A DNA stretch of 64,000 bases from Sphingomonas sp. SUN039 (lineage in GTDB: Bacteria > Pseudomonadota > Alphaproteobacteria > Sphingomonadales > Sphingomonadaceae): positions 2,648,001-2,712,000 of the forward strand of contig NZ_CP096972.1 in the NCBI RefSeq assembly GCF_024758725.1, read 5' to 3'. The position numbers and the translations under genes were made by a program. Shown piece by piece: positions 50,805 through 61,862 of this stretch (positions are counted from its first letter, which is position 1; each line of letters opens with the position of its first letter). A model generated the notes under the pieces. It searched no databases. It saw nothing but the letters and a program-made list of their open reading frames with translations, and was not told the DNA's origin.

Positions 50805-51724
50805 GAAAAAAGCGCAGCCAGCCCGGGCGATGCGCCGTCGAGCAGTTCGGCTGCCAGCCGTGCGGGTGCATCGGTGTCGCCGACCACAAACTCTTTTGCC
50901 CCGCCGCGATGCTCTGCCCCGTCCTCGGTCAGGATTTCTGCCCGCAGATGGATGAGCTCGCCGTCAAAGCGCGCCAGCACCCCGACCGGCGAATGACAAC
51001 TGCCGCCGAGCGCCGCGAGCAGCGCGCGCTCCGCAGCGACACAGGCGTGCGTCGCACCGTGGTCGATCGCCGTCAGATACTGGCGCGTGGTCGCGTCGTC
51101 GCTCCGGCACTCGATGCCGACCGCGCCCTGCGCGACCGCAGGCAGCATCGCGTCGATATCGACTGCCGCGCCGACACCCGGATGCCCCAGCCGGTCGAGG
51201 CCCGCCGCCGCCAGCATCGTCGCATCGGCCTCGCCATTTTCCACCCGCGTGATGCGGGTCGCCACATTGCCGCGGAACGAGACGATCTTCAGGTCGGGCC
51301 GCAGTCGTCGCAATTGCGCCGCACGACGCGGGCTGGCGGTGCCGATGACCGCGCCCTGCCGCAGCGCGTCGATACTGTCCGCCCCGATCAGCCGGTCGCG
51401 GACATCGGCACGTTCGAGCATCGCCACCAGCGCGATCCCCTCGGGCCGGATCGTCTCGACATCCTTCATCGAATGGACGCTGGCATCGGTGCGCCCCTCG
51501 ATCAGCGCGCGGTCGAGCGTTTTGGTCCACAGCGCCTTGCCGCCGATTTCGGCGAGCGGGCGGTCCTGGATGGTGTCACCGTCGGTCGTGATCGTGACGA
51601 TCTCGACATCGTCGTCGGTCCAGCCATGCGCGGCAACGAGCGCGGCGCGGGTCATATGGGCCTGGGCGAGCGCAAGCGGCGAGCCGCGCGTGCCTAATCG
51701 TAGTTTCGGGGAACTGGCAGTCAT
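50792..51724 (-). CDS. hemC: Porphobilinogen deaminase
   Basis: 310 residues. The dipyrromethane cofactor cysteine is C243 (GGSCHSPVG). KDV (D88) and RGNVATR follow family positions. Builds hydroxymethylbilane for HemD. ATG 51724 is only 28 bases from the divergent tsaD GTG (51752), so the two promoters must overlap. First gene of the hemC-hemD-mitofilin-like-pgl unit. Confidence 0.96.
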   Translation of the reverse strand: MTASSPKLRLGTRGSPLALAQAHMTRAALVAAHGWTDDDVEIVTITTDGDTIQDRPLAEIGGKALWTKTLDRALIEGRTDASVHSMKDVETIRPEGIALVAMLERADVRDRLIGADSIDALRQGAVIGTASPRRAAQLRRLRPDLKIVSFRGNVATRITRVENGEADATMLAAAGLDRLGHPGVGAAVDIDAMLPAVAQGAVGIECRSDDATTRQYLTAIDHGATHACVAAERALLAALGGSCHSPVGVLARFDGELIHLRAEILTEDGAEHRGGAKEFVVGDTDAPARLAAELLDGASPGLAALFSCAS

Positions 51725-51751
51725 GTCGCCGCTCGTGCTAGCGGAGCGCGC

Positions 51752-52798
51752 GTGTCGTGCAAGTCCCCCCTCATTCTCGGTATCGAATCGAGCTGCGACG
51801 AGACTGCCGCTGCCGTCATTACCGGCGACCGGCAGATATTGTCGCACCGGCTGGCGGGGCAGGAGCGCGAACACGCCCCCTATGGTGGCGTCGTCCCTGA
51901 AATCGCGGCGCGCGCGCACGTCGAGGCGGTGATGCCACTGGTCGAGGCGGCGCTGGCCGATGCGAAGCTGACGCTTGCTGATCTGGACGCGATTGCCGCA
52001 ACGGCAGGGCCGGGACTGATCGGCGGCGTGATGGTCGGGCTGGTGACCGCCAAGGCGCTCGCCCATGCGGCGAACAAGCCCCTGATCGCGGTCAACCATC
52101 TCGAGGGGCATGCGCTGTCCCCACGCCTGACCGACCCCGATCTCGAATTCCCCTACCTGCTGCTGCTGGTCTCAGGCGGGCATTGCCAGTTGCTCAGCGT
52201 CGATGGCGTCGGGCGCTACCGTCGGCTGGCAACGACGATCGACGATGCGGCAGGCGAAGCGTTCGACAAGACGGCGAAATTGCTCGGTCTCGGCTTCCCC
52301 GGCGGACCCGCCGTCGAGCGCGCGGCGGCGGAGGGCGAACCCAAGGCGGTGCCGCTGCCGCGCCCGCTGTTCGGGTCGCCCGAACCGCATTTCTCGTTCG
52401 CAGGTCTCAAAAGCGCTGTTTTGCGCGCGCGCGATGCCGGAACCCACCGCCCGCAGGACATTGCCGCGAGTTTTCAGGCGGCGGTCGTCGATTGCCTGAT
52501 CGACCGCACCCGCCGCGCCATCGAGCGTGCACCGGAAGCCACCGCGCTCGTCGTCGCGGGCGGCGTTGCCGCAAATACCGCAATCCGCGCGGCGCTTGCC
52601 GCACTGGCGGGTGACAATGGGTTGCGCTTCGTGGCACCGCCGCTGTGGCTGTGCACCGACAATGCCGCGATGATCGGCTGGGCCGGGGCGGAACGGTTCG
52701 CGCTAGGCCTGACCGACGGCCTCGACGTGGCGGCACGCCCGCGCTGGCCGCTCGACCCGGCAGCCGAAACCGTCCGTGGCGCAGGAGTGAAAGCATGA
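51752..52798 (+). CDS. tsaD: tRNA threonylcarbamoyladenosine synthase subunit TsaD
   Basis: 348 residues from GTG 51752. Metal ligands HLEGH (116-120), the N-terminal [14 protein letters not shown] and the [10 protein letters not shown] segment are characteristic. With TsaB/E and C makes t6A in tRNA. ATGA overlap with gpsA. Confidence 0.97.
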   Translation: MSCKSPLILGIESSCDETAAAVITGDRQILSHRLAGQEREHAPYGGVVPEIAARAHVEAVMPLVEAALADAKLTLADLDAIAATAGPGLIGGVMVGLVTAKALAHAANKPLIAVNHLEGHALSPRLTDPDLEFPYLLLLVSGGHCQLLSVDGVGRYRRLATTIDDAAGEAFDKTAKLLGLGFPGGPAVERAAAEGEPKAVPLPRPLFGSPEPHFSFAGLKSAVLRARDAGTHRPQDIAASFQAAVVDCLIDRTRRAIERAPEATALVVAGGVAANTAIRAALAALAGDNGLRFVAPPLWLCTDNAAMIGWAGAERFALGLTDGLDVAARPRWPLDPAAETVRGAGVKA

Positions 52799-53772
52799 GA
52801 ATAGGCGTCATCGGTGCAGGCGCATGGGGCACGGCGCTGGCGCAACTGGCGGCGGCGGACGGCGAGCCCGTCCTGCTATGGGCACGCGAGCCCGAGGTCA
52901 TCAGTGCCGTCAATCTGGCGCACGAGAACCGGCTGTTCCTGCCCGGCATCCCTCTGTCGCCGTCGATCGAGGCGACGACCGATCCCGGCCGGATGGATGC
53001 CTGCGACGCCATTCTCGTCGCCGCGCCCGCGCAATATGTCGCCCGCGTGCTCGCCCGCACGCCCGTCGGCCCGCGCGCGCTGGTGCTGTGTGCCAAGGGG
53101 ATCGAGGCCTCGACCGGGCGGCTGATGACCGAAGTGGCAAGCACGCTCCACCCGCGTGCGCCGATTGCGGTCTTGTCCGGCCCGACCTTCGCCGCCGAGG
53201 TCGCCAACGGCAAGCCGACCGCCGTCACGCTGGCGACCACAGACGACCAGACCGGCCGCGCGCTGATCCAGCGCCTCGCCCGCCCGCATTTCCGGCCCTA
53301 TCTTTCCGACGACATTATCGGCGCGGAGATCGGCGGGGCGGTCAAGAATGTGATCGCCATTGCCTGCGGCATCGTCGCGGGGCTGGGGCTGGGCGAGAAC
53401 GCGCGCGCTGCGCTGATCGCGCGCGGTTTTGCCGAGATGACCCGGTTCGGCGTGGCGCGGGGCGGTCGGGCCGACACGATGGCGGGATTGTCGGGGCTGG
53501 GCGATCTGGTGCTGACCTGTTCATCGACCCAGTCGCGCAACTTCACGCTCGGCAAGGCACTGGGCGAAGGGGCGCGCGCCGACACGTTGATCGGGGTCGG
53601 CACAAGCGTTGCGGAAGGGGCATTCACCGCACCGGTGCTCGCCCGGGAAGCGTACCGGCTGGGCGTCGACATGCCGGTTGTCGAGGCCGTGCGCGCCATG
53701 ATCGAGGACGGACGCAGCGCGCGCGAAGTGGTGGCTGCGCTGCTGGCAAGACCGTTGCGGGGCGAGGGGTGA
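52795..53772 (+). CDS. gpsA: Glycerol-3-phosphate dehydrogenase [NAD(P)+]
   Basis: 325 residues. NAD motif GAGAWG (7-12), the [13 protein letters not shown]...RG-AEMTRFG catalytic region and [12 protein letters not shown] are typical. Makes sn-glycerol-3-phosphate for phospholipids. ATG overlaps the tsaD stop. Convergent with the SdhAF4 gene, 5 bases apart. Confidence 0.97.
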   Translation: MRIGVIGAGAWGTALAQLAAADGEPVLLWAREPEVISAVNLAHENRLFLPGIPLSPSIEATTDPGRMDACDAILVAAPAQYVARVLARTPVGPRALVLCAKGIEASTGRLMTEVASTLHPRAPIAVLSGPTFAAEVANGKPTAVTLATTDDQTGRALIQRLARPHFRPYLSDDIIGAEIGGAVKNVIAIACGIVAGLGLGENARAALIARGFAEMTRFGVARGGRADTMAGLSGLGDLVLTCSSTQSRNFTLGKALGEGARADTLIGVGTSVAEGAFTAPVLAREAYRLGVDMPVVEAVRAMIEDGRSAREVVAALLARPLRGEG

Positions 53773-53777
53773 CGCCT

Positions 53778-53945
53778 TCAGAAATCCCAGGCGATGCCCT
53801 TGGCTTCCCAATCGCCATAACGCGTGGGTTCGTGCCCCTTGGGACCGCCATACTCAACGGCGGGTTTGGGTTCTTCGGGGACCGGCACCGGCGGGCTTTT
53901 CGACAGATAAGCGGGCGCGCGGACATGATCGGGGCGTTTCGACAT
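53778..53945 (-). CDS. DUF1674 / SdhAF4 family protein
   Basis: 55 residues, with the family ending GGPKGHEPTRYGDWEAKGIAWDF. SdhAF4 proteins assist flavinylated SdhA assembly in succinate dehydrogenase. ATG 53945. Short length and family tail agree. Overlaps no neighbour; 14 bases from the rsmB-like GTG. Confidence 0.88.
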   Translation of the reverse strand: MSKRPDHVRAPAYLSKSPPVPVPEEPKPAVEYGGPKGHEPTRYGDWEAKGIAWDF

Positions 53946-53971
53946 GGGGGCAGATATAGGTGAGCGACCCC

Positions 53972-55198
53972 ATGGCTGAAACCCCCGCCGGAACAGCGAC
54001 CGGACTCCCCGCGCGCCGCGCCGCGATGGGGATGATCGACGCGGTGCTGCGGCGCGGCCAGCGGTTCGACGCGCTCCCCGCGCACGGGCTCGCGCCATCC
54101 GACGAAGGGCTGGCGCGCGCGATTGCGGGCGAGGTTTTCCGCCGCCTGCCCGATCTCGACGCGCTGATCGATTCGGCGACGGCGCAGCCGCTGCCCGGCG
54201 ATGCCAAGGCGCGCACCGTATTGCGGATCGCGCTCGTCCAGACGCTCGTCCTCGGCACGCCACCCCACGCCGCCATCGCGACCGCCTTGCCGATGGTCGA
54301 AGGCGGACCGAAGCGGCTGGTCCACGGCGTGTTCGGCACGCTGATGCGGCGAGGGAGCCTGCTGCCCGAAGTCCCGACCCTGCCCGAAGCGGTTCGCCAG
54401 CGCTGGGGGGCCGCATGGGGCTATGCGATGCTCGGCGATGCGGCCCGTGCGCTGGCCGTGCCGCCGCCGCTCGACCTGACCCTGCGCGACCTCAATGAAG
54501 ACGGCGGCGTCGGCGGCGAGGACATCGGGACCGGCCAACGCCGCCTGCCGCGCGGGCACAATGTTGCTGACTTGCCGGGCTATGCGGAGGGCCACTGGTG
54601 GGTACAAAACCTGTCCGCCGCCATCCCCGCATGCCTGCTGGGACCAGGCAACGGCCGCACCGTGCTCGACCTGTGCGCGGCTCCCGGGGGCAAGACGATG
54701 CAGCTCGCCGCTGCGGGCTGGAACGTCATCGCCGTCGAACAGCATGCCAAACGCGCCGAACGGCTCCGCGAAAATCTGGCACGAACGAAGCTGGCCGCCG
54801 ACATCCAAATCGGCGATGTCATGACATGGGTGCCCGCTGCGCCTGCCGATGCCATCCTGCTCGACGCGCCGTGCAGCGCGACCGGCATCTTCGCGCGCCA
54901 CCCCGATGTCCTCCACCGCATCGGACCCAAGGACATCGCCGCGCTCGCCGGGCTCCAGACGCGCATGCTCGCCCGCGCCGCCGACTGGCTCGCACCCGGC
55001 GGGCGGCTGGTCTACGCGACCTGCTCGCTCGAACCCGAAGAGGGCGAAAAGATCGTTACGGCGAGCAATCTGGTCATCGATCCGGTCGGCGCGCACGAAC
55101 TCCCCCCCGGCGTCGTCCCCGCCCCCGAAGGCTGGGTCCGCATCCTGCCGGTGCCGGGGCGTGACGGATTCTTCATGGCGCGTTTGCGACGGCCCTGA
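53972..55198 (+). CDS. RsmB-type 16S rRNA (m5C) methyltransferase
   Basis: 408 residues from ATG 53972 with AGGTGA upstream (GTG 53960 is an alternative). An N-terminal NusB-like helical domain is followed by the SAM-binding VLDLCAAPGGKT (231-242), DAPCSATG (298-305, catalytic C301) and ATCSLEPEEGE (C351). Methylates 16S rRNA cytosine (C967 equivalent). Followed by the 55206-55404 palindrome. Confidence 0.9.
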   Translation: MAETPAGTATGLPARRAAMGMIDAVLRRGQRFDALPAHGLAPSDEGLARAIAGEVFRRLPDLDALIDSATAQPLPGDAKARTVLRIALVQTLVLGTPPHAAIATALPMVEGGPKRLVHGVFGTLMRRGSLLPEVPTLPEAVRQRWGAAWGYAMLGDAARALAVPPPLDLTLRDLNEDGGVGGEDIGTGQRRLPRGHNVADLPGYAEGHWWVQNLSAAIPACLLGPGNGRTVLDLCAAPGGKTMQLAAAGWNVIAVEQHAKRAERLRENLARTKLAADIQIGDVMTWVPAAPADAILLDAPCSATGIFARHPDVLHRIGPKDIAALAGLQTRMLARAADWLAPGGRLVYATCSLEPEEGEKIVTASNLVIDPVGAHELPPGVVPAPEGWVRILPVPGRDGFFMARLRRP

Positions 55199-55205
55199 AG
55201 GATGG

Positions 55206-55404
55206 GAAGAAGGGTTTAACGCGAAGGCGCAAAGAAGAAGGAAAGACGCAAAGATTTTGGCTCTTGCCACGTCTTTCCCGCGCCAGCGGGCATTCACCCG
55301 TGGTCATGCGGGCGATTATGATTGCCGCTTCGCGGGATGACGCAGGCAGTGCGCTTTCGTCGCGCCTTCCCTTCTTCTTTGCGCCTTCGCGTTAAACCCC
55401 TTCT
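55206..55404. repeat. Nested long palindrome, 29-base perfect arms
   Basis: Arms 55212-55240 and 55371-55399 are perfectly complementary over 29 bases (core GGTTTAACGCGAAGGCGC). An inner arm pair (CCCGCGCCAGCGGGCAT type) is at about 55275-55293 and 55321-55337. It belongs to the same family as 45816-46010. Confidence 0.88.
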
Positions 55405-55457
55405 CCCTACGCCACCCGCTTGCCCCCCCCCATTCGGCTGACTAAGGCCTTGCACCC

Positions 55458-56135
55458 ATGTCCCATCCCGTCCGCATCGCCCCGTCGATTCTGAGCGCCG
55501 ATTTCGCGCGGCTGGGGGAGGAGGTTCGCGCCATTGAGGCTGCCGGGGCCGACTGGGTGCATGTCGATGTCATGGACGGGCATTTCGTGCCCAATATCAC
55601 GATCGGGCCGATGGTCGTGAAGGCGCTGCGCCCGCACACCACGCTTCTGCTCGATGTCCATCTGATGATCTCACCGGTCGACACTTTCCTCGACGCCTTT
55701 GCCGAGGCGGGGGCCGATGTCATCACCTTTCATCCCGAGGCGGGGCCGCACGCGCACCGCACCGTTCAGCGCATCAAGGCGCTCGGCAAGCTGGCGGGGG
55801 TCTCGCTCAACCCCGCTACGCCGGCCAAGATGCTCGATTATCTCATCGACGAGATCGACCTCGTCCTCGTCATGAGCGTCAATCCCGGCTTCGGCGGACA
55901 GAGTTTCATCGAAAGCCAGCTCAGGAAGATTTCCGCCATCCGCAAGATGATCGACGCAAGCGGGCGCGACATCCGGCTCGAGGTCGATGGCGGCGTCGAT
56001 GACGGTAACATCGCACGCATCGTTGCCGCCGGTGCCGATGTGCTCGTTGCCGGGACCGCGACATTCAAGGGCGGACCGGACCACTACGCCACCAATATTG
56101 CGGGCCTCAAAGCCGGGGCACTGGCTGCGGGATGA
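55458..56135 (+). CDS. rpe: Ribulose-phosphate 3-epimerase
   Basis: 225 residues. [17 protein letters not shown], the metal-binding [29 protein letters not shown] and EVDGGV are all Rpe signatures. It interconverts ribulose-5-P and xylulose-5-P. ATGA overlap with the heparinase-like gene. Confidence 0.97.
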   Translation: MSHPVRIAPSILSADFARLGEEVRAIEAAGADWVHVDVMDGHFVPNITIGPMVVKALRPHTTLLLDVHLMISPVDTFLDAFAEAGADVITFHPEAGPHAHRTVQRIKALGKLAGVSLNPATPAKMLDYLIDEIDLVLVMSVNPGFGGQSFIESQLRKISAIRKMIDASGRDIRLEVDGGVDDGNIARIVAAGADVLVAGTATFKGGPDHYATNIAGLKAGALAAG

Positions 56136-57877
56136 GCGACCGCGACCCGAGCGAATTCCTGACCGACGAGGCCGCCGCAATCCAGATCGAATCGGGCAAG
56201 CGGCTGGTACGCGCGGGCGACCGGGGCCTGTCGCTCGGCGAACGGCTGACGGGCGCGCTCTACCGGCTGACGTGGCGCACCCCGTTGCACGGCCTGCGTC
56301 TCAACGGGCGCTATCCGTTGAAACTGCTTGCCGTCCCCGAAGACCCGGTCGCGGGCAATCCCGAGGCCGGTCGGCAGCTCGTAGAGGGGCTGATGGTCCG
56401 GGGTCGCGAGCGCCTCGCGCTGGCCGATGTCGATTTTACCGGCACCGGCGCCTCGCCCGCGCTGGCGACCCACATCGAACGCTTCGCCTGGCTGCGCGAT
56501 CTGGCGGCGGGGGTAAGCCGTACCGAAGGTGCCGAAATCGCCGAGGCATTGATGCGCGTCTGGCTCGACTGCCACGGTACGCAAGTTACCGATCCCGCCT
56601 GGTCGCCCGACCGGGTCGGCTGGCGCATGCTGTTCTGGGCGGCACACGCGCCGCTGATCCTGTCATCGACCGACCTCGTTTACCGCAGCGCCGTGCTCAA
56701 TACGCTGGCACGCGGCGCGCGGCATCTCGACCGGGGGGCGGATCGCGCGCCCGCCGGGATCGCCCGCATTGCCGCCTGGAGCGGTGTGGTTGCAGCAGGA
56801 CTGCTGATCCCCGGCGGCGATCCACGTCGCGCGTTCGGCGAAACAGGGCTGGGTAAAGCGCTGGCAACCGGCATCAGTGCCGATGGCGGGATCGTCACCC
56901 GCGCACCTGCCGATCAGGTCGATCTGGTCGAGCTGTTGTCGATGCTGGCCGCGGTCTATGACGTTCGCCGGGTCGAGATGCCCGCAGGCGTGCAGGACGC
57001 GCTCAGCCGCGCGGTTGCTGCGCTCATCGGCGTGCAGATGGGCGATAGCGCGCTGTCGAGCTGGCAGGGCGCAGGACCGATTTCGGCCGCGCGGATCGAT
57101 GCGGTGGTCACGGCATCGCGCGTCCGCACCCGTCCGCTGCGCCAGGCCCGCGATTGGGGCTATCAGCGCATGGCGGGCGGTCAGACCGTTGTCGTCGCCG
57201 ACATGGCTCCGCCCCCGCCGAGCCGCATTGCCAAGGGCGGCTGCGCCTCCACGCTCGCATTCGAACTTTCCGACGGCGCACAGCGCCTGATCGTCAATTG
57301 CGGCAATACCGGCGGCACCAGCGTCATTCCTGCCGACCTTGCCAAGGCGCTGCGGACGACGGCGGCGCATTCGACGCTGACCCTGGGCGACAGCAATTCG
57401 ACCGCGATCCATGCCGACGGAACATTGGGTGCCGGCGTCGGCTCGGTCGAAGTCGATCGCGAGGAGCTTGAAGGCGGCAGCCGGATCGACGCCAGTCACG
57501 ATGGCTATGCGCGCCGCTTCGGGCTGATCCACAAGCGCACACTGGCGCTGTCGGCCAGCGGGCGCGAGTTGCGCGGCGAGGATGCGCTGCTCCCTGCCCC
57601 CAAACGCCGCAAGGTCGCGACCTCCGCGTTCGCGATCCGCTTTCACCTCGCACCCGGTGTCGAAGTCACCCCGACCGCCGACGGCCAGGCCGCGTTGCTC
57701 CGCATCGCGCAAGGGCCGCTGTGGCAGTTCCGCTGTCGCGGCGGCAAGCTGTCGGTCGAGGATTCGCTCTGGGTCGATGCCGACGGGCGGCCGCATGCCA
57801 CGCAGCAGTTCGTGATCGAGGGCGAAGCCCCGGCGGGCGGCACGAGCGTGGCGTGGCTGCTGAAACGGGCGGGGTAA
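56132..57877 (+). CDS. Heparinase II/III family protein
   Basis: 581 residues. The C-terminal half ([62 protein letters not shown]) matches the heparinase II/III-like beta-sandwich. The N-terminal half is the alpha-toroid helical part ([46 protein letters not shown]). No signal peptide is visible. Proposed polysaccharide lyase; target unknown. The rpe-heparinase-purH order is common in sphingomonads. Confidence 0.85.
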   Translation: MSDRDPSEFLTDEAAAIQIESGKRLVRAGDRGLSLGERLTGALYRLTWRTPLHGLRLNGRYPLKLLAVPEDPVAGNPEAGRQLVEGLMVRGRERLALADVDFTGTGASPALATHIERFAWLRDLAAGVSRTEGAEIAEALMRVWLDCHGTQVTDPAWSPDRVGWRMLFWAAHAPLILSSTDLVYRSAVLNTLARGARHLDRGADRAPAGIARIAAWSGVVAAGLLIPGGDPRRAFGETGLGKALATGISADGGIVTRAPADQVDLVELLSMLAAVYDVRRVEMPAGVQDALSRAVAALIGVQMGDSALSSWQGAGPISAARIDAVVTASRVRTRPLRQARDWGYQRMAGGQTVVVADMAPPPPSRIAKGGCASTLAFELSDGAQRLIVNCGNTGGTSVIPADLAKALRTTAAHSTLTLGDSNSTAIHADGTLGAGVGSVEVDREELEGGSRIDASHDGYARRFGLIHKRTLALSASGRELRGEDALLPAPKRRKVATSAFAIRFHLAPGVEVTPTADGQAALLRIAQGPLWQFRCRGGKLSVEDSLWVDADGRPHATQQFVIEGEAPAGGTSVAWLLKRAG

Positions 57878-57889
57878 CCCAAAGGAACG

Positions 57890-57979
57890 CGTCGGCCCGG
57901 ACTCGATCCGGGCCTAGGCTGCCTTCGTCGTGAAGCCAGCCAAGAGGAAGCCAAGCCCCGGATCAAGTCTGAGGCGACG
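57890..57979. repeat. Palindromic intergenic element B (REP-like)
   Basis: Arms 57890-57920 and 57949-57979 are 31-base inverted repeats with several mismatches; the same element type as 1091-1181. It separates the heparinase-like gene and purH. Confidence 0.78.
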
Positions 57980-57990
57980 AAGGAAGAAAA

Positions 57991-59562
57991 GTGACGACGG
58001 TTAAAATCAAACGCGCGCTACTCTCGGTCTCCGACAAGACCGGCCTCGTCGAACTGGGCCATTCGCTCGCCGCCCATGGCGTCGAGCTCGTCTCCACCGG
58101 CGGCACCGCCAAGACGCTCCGTGACGCCGGGCTGACCGTCCGCGACGTCTCCGACCTGACCGGTTTTCCCGAAATGATGGACGGGCGAGTCAAGACTCTG
58201 CACCCGACCGTGCACGGCGGGCTACTCGCGGTGCGCGACAATCCCGAGCATGTCGCCGCGATGGAGGCGCATGGCATCGGGCCCATCGATCTGGTCGTGG
58301 TGAACCTTTACCCGTTTGCCCAGACCGTGACGCGCGGTGCCGAACGCGACGAAGTAATCGAAAATATCGACATCGGCGGCCCTTCGATGGTCCGTTCGGC
58401 AGCGAAGAACCATGCGAGCGTCGCCATTGTGACCGACCCGGCTGACTATTCCGCTGTCGCAAGCGGCGAAACCACGCTCGACCAGCGCAAGCGGTTTGCG
58501 GCCAAGGCCTATGCCCTGACCGCGCAATATGACGCGACCATCGCGTCATGGTTCGCCTTTGCCGACCAGGGCGAGATGTTCCCCGAAAAGGTCAGCATCC
58601 CGATGCGGCTCGACCAGGAATTGCGCTACGGCGAGAACCCGCACCAGCGCGCGGCGCTTTATGTGCCCGCTGGACCAGCCACCAAAGGAATCGCGCAGGC
58701 CGAACAGGTCCAGGGCAAGGCGCTCAGCTACAACAACTATAACGACGCCGACGCCGCGCTCGAACTGGTGTCGGAATTTCGGGGCGACGCGCCTGCGGTC
58801 GTTATCGTCAAGCACGCCAATCCGTGCGGCGTCGCCAGCGCGGCGACGTTACTCGACGCCTATCGCGCCGCCTTTGCCTGCGACACCGTCTCCGCGTTCG
58901 GCGGGATCATCGCCTGCAACCGGCCGCTCGACGGCCCGACGGCGGCGGCGATTGCCGAGATTTTCACTGAAGTGGTGGTCGCACCTGACGCCGACGAAGC
59001 CGCGCGCGCTGTGTTCGCGCGCAAGAAGAATTTGCGGCTGTTGCTGACGGGCGACCTTCCCGATTCTCAAAGACCGGGACTGACGCTCAAGTCGATTGCG
59101 GGCGGCTTCCTGCTGCAATCGCGCGATACCGGCGTGCTGGGCGACGACATGCTGAAGGTCGTGACAAAGCGCCAGCCGACCGCACAGGAACTGCGCGACG
59201 CGCGCTTTGCCTGGACGGTCGCCAAGCATGTCAAATCGAACGCGATTGTCTACGCCAAGGACGGCGCGACGGCAGGCATCGGCGCCGGGCAGATGAACCG
59301 CCTCGAATCGGCGCGCATCGCCGCATGGAAGGCGAAAGATGCCGCGGAGAAGGCGGGCTGGGCGACACCACTCACTATCGGCTCGTCGGTCGCTTCGGAC
59401 GCATTCTTTCCCTTCGCCGACGGGTTACTCGCGGCAGTCGAAGCGGGCGCGACCTGCGTGATCCAGCCCGGCGGCTCGATCCGCGACGACGAAGTGATCG
59501 CAGCGGCAGACGCGGCGGGGCTGGCAATGATCTTCACCGGCATGCGGCATTTCCGGCACTGA
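57991..59562 (+). CDS. purH: Bifunctional AICAR transformylase / IMP cyclohydrolase
   Basis: 523 residues from GTG 57991 with an AAGGAAG ribosome site. N-terminal IMP cyclohydrolase ([38 protein letters not shown]) and C-terminal transformylase with the KHANPCG motif and RYGENPHQ. Last two steps of IMP synthesis; uses 10-formyl-THF from FolD. Its TGA abuts the convergent fpr stop (TGATCA). Confidence 0.97.
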   Translation: MTTVKIKRALLSVSDKTGLVELGHSLAAHGVELVSTGGTAKTLRDAGLTVRDVSDLTGFPEMMDGRVKTLHPTVHGGLLAVRDNPEHVAAMEAHGIGPIDLVVVNLYPFAQTVTRGAERDEVIENIDIGGPSMVRSAAKNHASVAIVTDPADYSAVASGETTLDQRKRFAAKAYALTAQYDATIASWFAFADQGEMFPEKVSIPMRLDQELRYGENPHQRAALYVPAGPATKGIAQAEQVQGKALSYNNYNDADAALELVSEFRGDAPAVVIVKHANPCGVASAATLLDAYRAAFACDTVSAFGGIIACNRPLDGPTAAAIAEIFTEVVVAPDADEAARAVFARKKNLRLLLTGDLPDSQRPGLTLKSIAGGFLLQSRDTGVLGDDMLKVVTKRQPTAQELRDARFAWTVAKHVKSNAIVYAKDGATAGIGAGQMNRLESARIAAWKAKDAAEKAGWATPLTIGSSVASDAFFPFADGLLAAVEAGATCVIQPGGSIRDDEVIAAADAAGLAMIFTGMRHFRH

Positions 59563-60345
59563 TCAGCCGACGAAAGCGCGCTCGATCACATAATGGCCGG
59601 GATGCGAGTGAGCTCCCTCGATGAAGCCCCTTGCCTCAAAGCGCGCGGCGAAATCGCGGATCATCGCCATCGATCCGCACATCATGATGCGGTCGGTTTC
59701 GGGATCGAACTTCGCTGGGCCGTCGAGACCTTCGAACAGCTTCCCCGATTCCATCACATCGCCGATGCGGCCACGCGTGTGGAAGTCGTCGCGGGTTACG
59801 GTCGGGACATAGTGCAATCGCTCGACCGCCAATTCGCCGACCAATGGATCGTCGGCCAGTCGCGCCTCCAGCACGTCGCGATACGCCAGATCGACGACCT
59901 GCCGCACCGAATGCACGATCACCAGCTGGTTGAAACGGTCGTAGATATCCGGTTCGCGCGCCACGCTCATGAACGGGGCAAGGCCAGTCCCCGTCGCCAG
60001 CATGAACAGGCGTTTGCCGGGCAGCAGCGCGTCGGCGACCAGGCTGCCGGTCGGTTTCTTGCCGAGCAATACCTGATCGCCCGGCACGATCTTTTGCAGG
60101 CGCGAGGTCAGCGGGCCGTCGGGCACCTTGATCGACAGGAACTCGATTTCCTCGTCCCAAGTCGGCGACGCCATCGAATAGGCGCGCAGCAGCGGCTTTT
60201 CGCCGTTCATCAGGCCGAGCATCACGAACTCCCCCGCGTTGAAGCGGAACGACGGCGGACGCGTCAGACGGAAGCTGAACAGATAATCGTCCCAGTGTCG
60301 GACCGAGGTCACGGTTTCGCTGCTGAGGTTCGCGGGCACGATCAC
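59563..60345 (-). CDS. fpr: Ferredoxin-NADP+ reductase (Fpr type)
   Basis: 260 residues from GTG 60345. FAD-binding RAYSMASP (RxYS), NADP segment [12 protein letters not shown], and C-terminal [11 protein letters not shown] with [18 protein letters not shown]. Electron exchange between NADPH and ferredoxin/flavodoxin. Adjacent to the flippase gene. The open frame upstream to 61260 is antisense to that gene. Confidence 0.94.
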   Translation of the reverse strand: MIVPANLSSETVTSVRHWDDYLFSFRLTRPPSFRFNAGEFVMLGLMNGEKPLLRAYSMASPTWDEEIEFLSIKVPDGPLTSRLQKIVPGDQVLLGKKPTGSLVADALLPGKRLFMLATGTGLAPFMSVAREPDIYDRFNQLVIVHSVRQVVDLAYRDVLEARLADDPLVGELAVERLHYVPTVTRDDFHTRGRIGDVMESGKLFEGLDGPAKFDPETDRIMMCGSMAMIRDFAARFEARGFIEGAHSHPGHYVIERAFVG

Positions 60346-60380
60346 GCGCCCACTATGCGCGGGCGGCTGCACCCATGCAA

Positions 60381-61862
60381 TCAGCCGGGATCGCGCGCCG
60401 TCCGCTGGAACAAGGCGCGGTCCTCGGGCTCGAAGGCGAACCGCCAGATGATCCAGAGGTAGATCGCGAGCATCGACGGAATGCCGATCAGGATTTCGCT
60501 CCATTCGGGCGTGCCGGTGGCAATCCCGCCGATGGCAGCGGCGACCGCGGCGGCGGCCAGCATCGGCCAGCGGAGGATGACGATCGGTGCCCCGAGTTCG
60601 CGCGCCGCCAGCCACGCCTTGGCGACCGCGCCGACACCGATCGAGATCGCCAGCGCAACCGCCGGCCCCATCGCCATCCAGACCGCCGGCCACCCCTCTG
60701 CCTTCGCCAGCAGAATGAAAGCAAACGACAATCCGATCTGCAGCCCCAGCGCGGTCAGCGAAATCGCCAGATTGCGGTAGCGCGCGATATAGACGAGCGC
60801 CGATTCGCTGACGACAGCGAGCGCCGCCAAGACTTCGGCGAGCAGGAGCATCGCGAGGATGCCGTTGCCCCCGACGAACACCCCGGCCTTGCCGATCAGG
60901 CCCATGATCGCCGCCCCCGGGATACCGAGCGCCAGCGCAATTCCGAGCTGCGCGGCGACGATCCAGAACCCCGCGCGACAGATAGCCGCCGCCACAGCGC
61001 GCCGGTCGCCCAGTTCCAGGTTGCGCGTAATGACCGGCCCCAGCACCGGATCGAAGCTCGTCTTCAGCTTTTGCGGCAGTGAGGCGAGCTGCTGCGCGAC
61101 ATAATAGATGCCGACAACAGCCGGCCCCACGAACAGCCCCAGAATCGCGACATCGACACGGCGCGACCCCCATTCGATCGCATCGGACGCGGCGAGCGGG
61201 AGGTTGCGGCGCACCAGCTTTCGCAGCGCATAGGAACTTGGCACCCATTTGCGCGGCCAACCGTAGCTCCGCACGAACGGCACCAGCGCCGCGCCGAACG
61301 CACCGACCATCGACAGGGCATAGGACACCAGCAACCCGTCCTTGAGCGACCAGAACGACAGCACCGCCGCCGCTATGCTGAGCGTCCAGGGCTCGACCAG
61401 CGCCCGCGCGCGCACCGTTGCCGCGACATCGAAGCGATAGGCAAGCGCCGCGAGCATGATCTCGGTCGCGGCAATGACGAACACCAGCCCGCCCATCATC
61501 CGGTCGAGGCCGCGGATCGCGCTGTTCGGGAACATCGCCTGTGGAAAGCTGACGAGCAGCGCCGTGAATATCGCCGAGGCCGCCAGCACGACGAGCAGCG
61601 CGTCCCAGGCGATGTGCGCCGCGTCGCGATCTTCATTGGTCAGCTGCAGCGCCAGCCCGCGCTTGAGTCCGAGTGTCGCAAGCTGGGCCGCAAACTCGAT
61701 GACGATGACGGTATAGGCAAGTCGCCCCAGCGCCTCGGGTCCGTAGATGCGCCCGGCGATGAACAGGAACGGGATGCGCGCGGCAAGACGCAGCAAAAAC
61801 CCGAAAACATTGGTTTTCCCGCCCTTCGCCAGCGCCGCGAGGTCGGCGCTCGAATCGGTCAA
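60381..61862 (-). CDS. Polysaccharide flippase (oligosaccharide/MATE-like, Wzx type)
   Basis: 493 residues with 12-14 membrane segments; the N-terminal GKTNVFGFLLRLAARIPFLFIAGRIYGPEALGRLAYTVIVIEFAAQL is typical of oligosaccharide flippases (RfbX/Wzx-like). Likely moves undecaprenyl-linked saccharide across the inner membrane. Starts with TTG 61862 overlapping polA TGA (TTGA); no other in-frame start fits the family length. So it is coupled to polA. Confidence 0.88.
   Translation of the reverse strand: MTDSSADLAALAKGGKTNVFGFLLRLAARIPFLFIAGRIYGPEALGRLAYTVIVIEFAAQLATLGLKRGLALQLTNEDRDAAHIAWDALLVVLAASAIFTALLVSFPQAMFPNSAIRGLDRMMGGLVFVIAATEIMLAALAYRFDVAATVRARALVEPWTLSIAAAVLSFWSLKDGLLVSYALSMVGAFGAALVPFVRSYGWPRKWVPSSYALRKLVRRNLPLAASDAIEWGSRRVDVAILGLFVGPAVVGIYYVAQQLASLPQKLKTSFDPVLGPVITRNLELGDRRAVAAAICRAGFWIVAAQLGIALALGIPGAAIMGLIGKAGVFVGGNGILAMLLLAEVLAALAVVSESALVYIARYRNLAISLTALGLQIGLSFAFILLAKAEGWPAVWMAMGPAVALAISIGVGAVAKAWLAARELGAPIVILRWPMLAAAAVAAAIGGIATGTPEWSEILIGIPSMLAIYLWIIWRFAFEPEDRALFQRTARDPG

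Noticed and set aside
53624-55297. 557-codon minus-strand frame
   Set aside because: Antisense to the rsmB-like gene; only its SdhAF4-region neighbour in another frame (53778-53945) is real.
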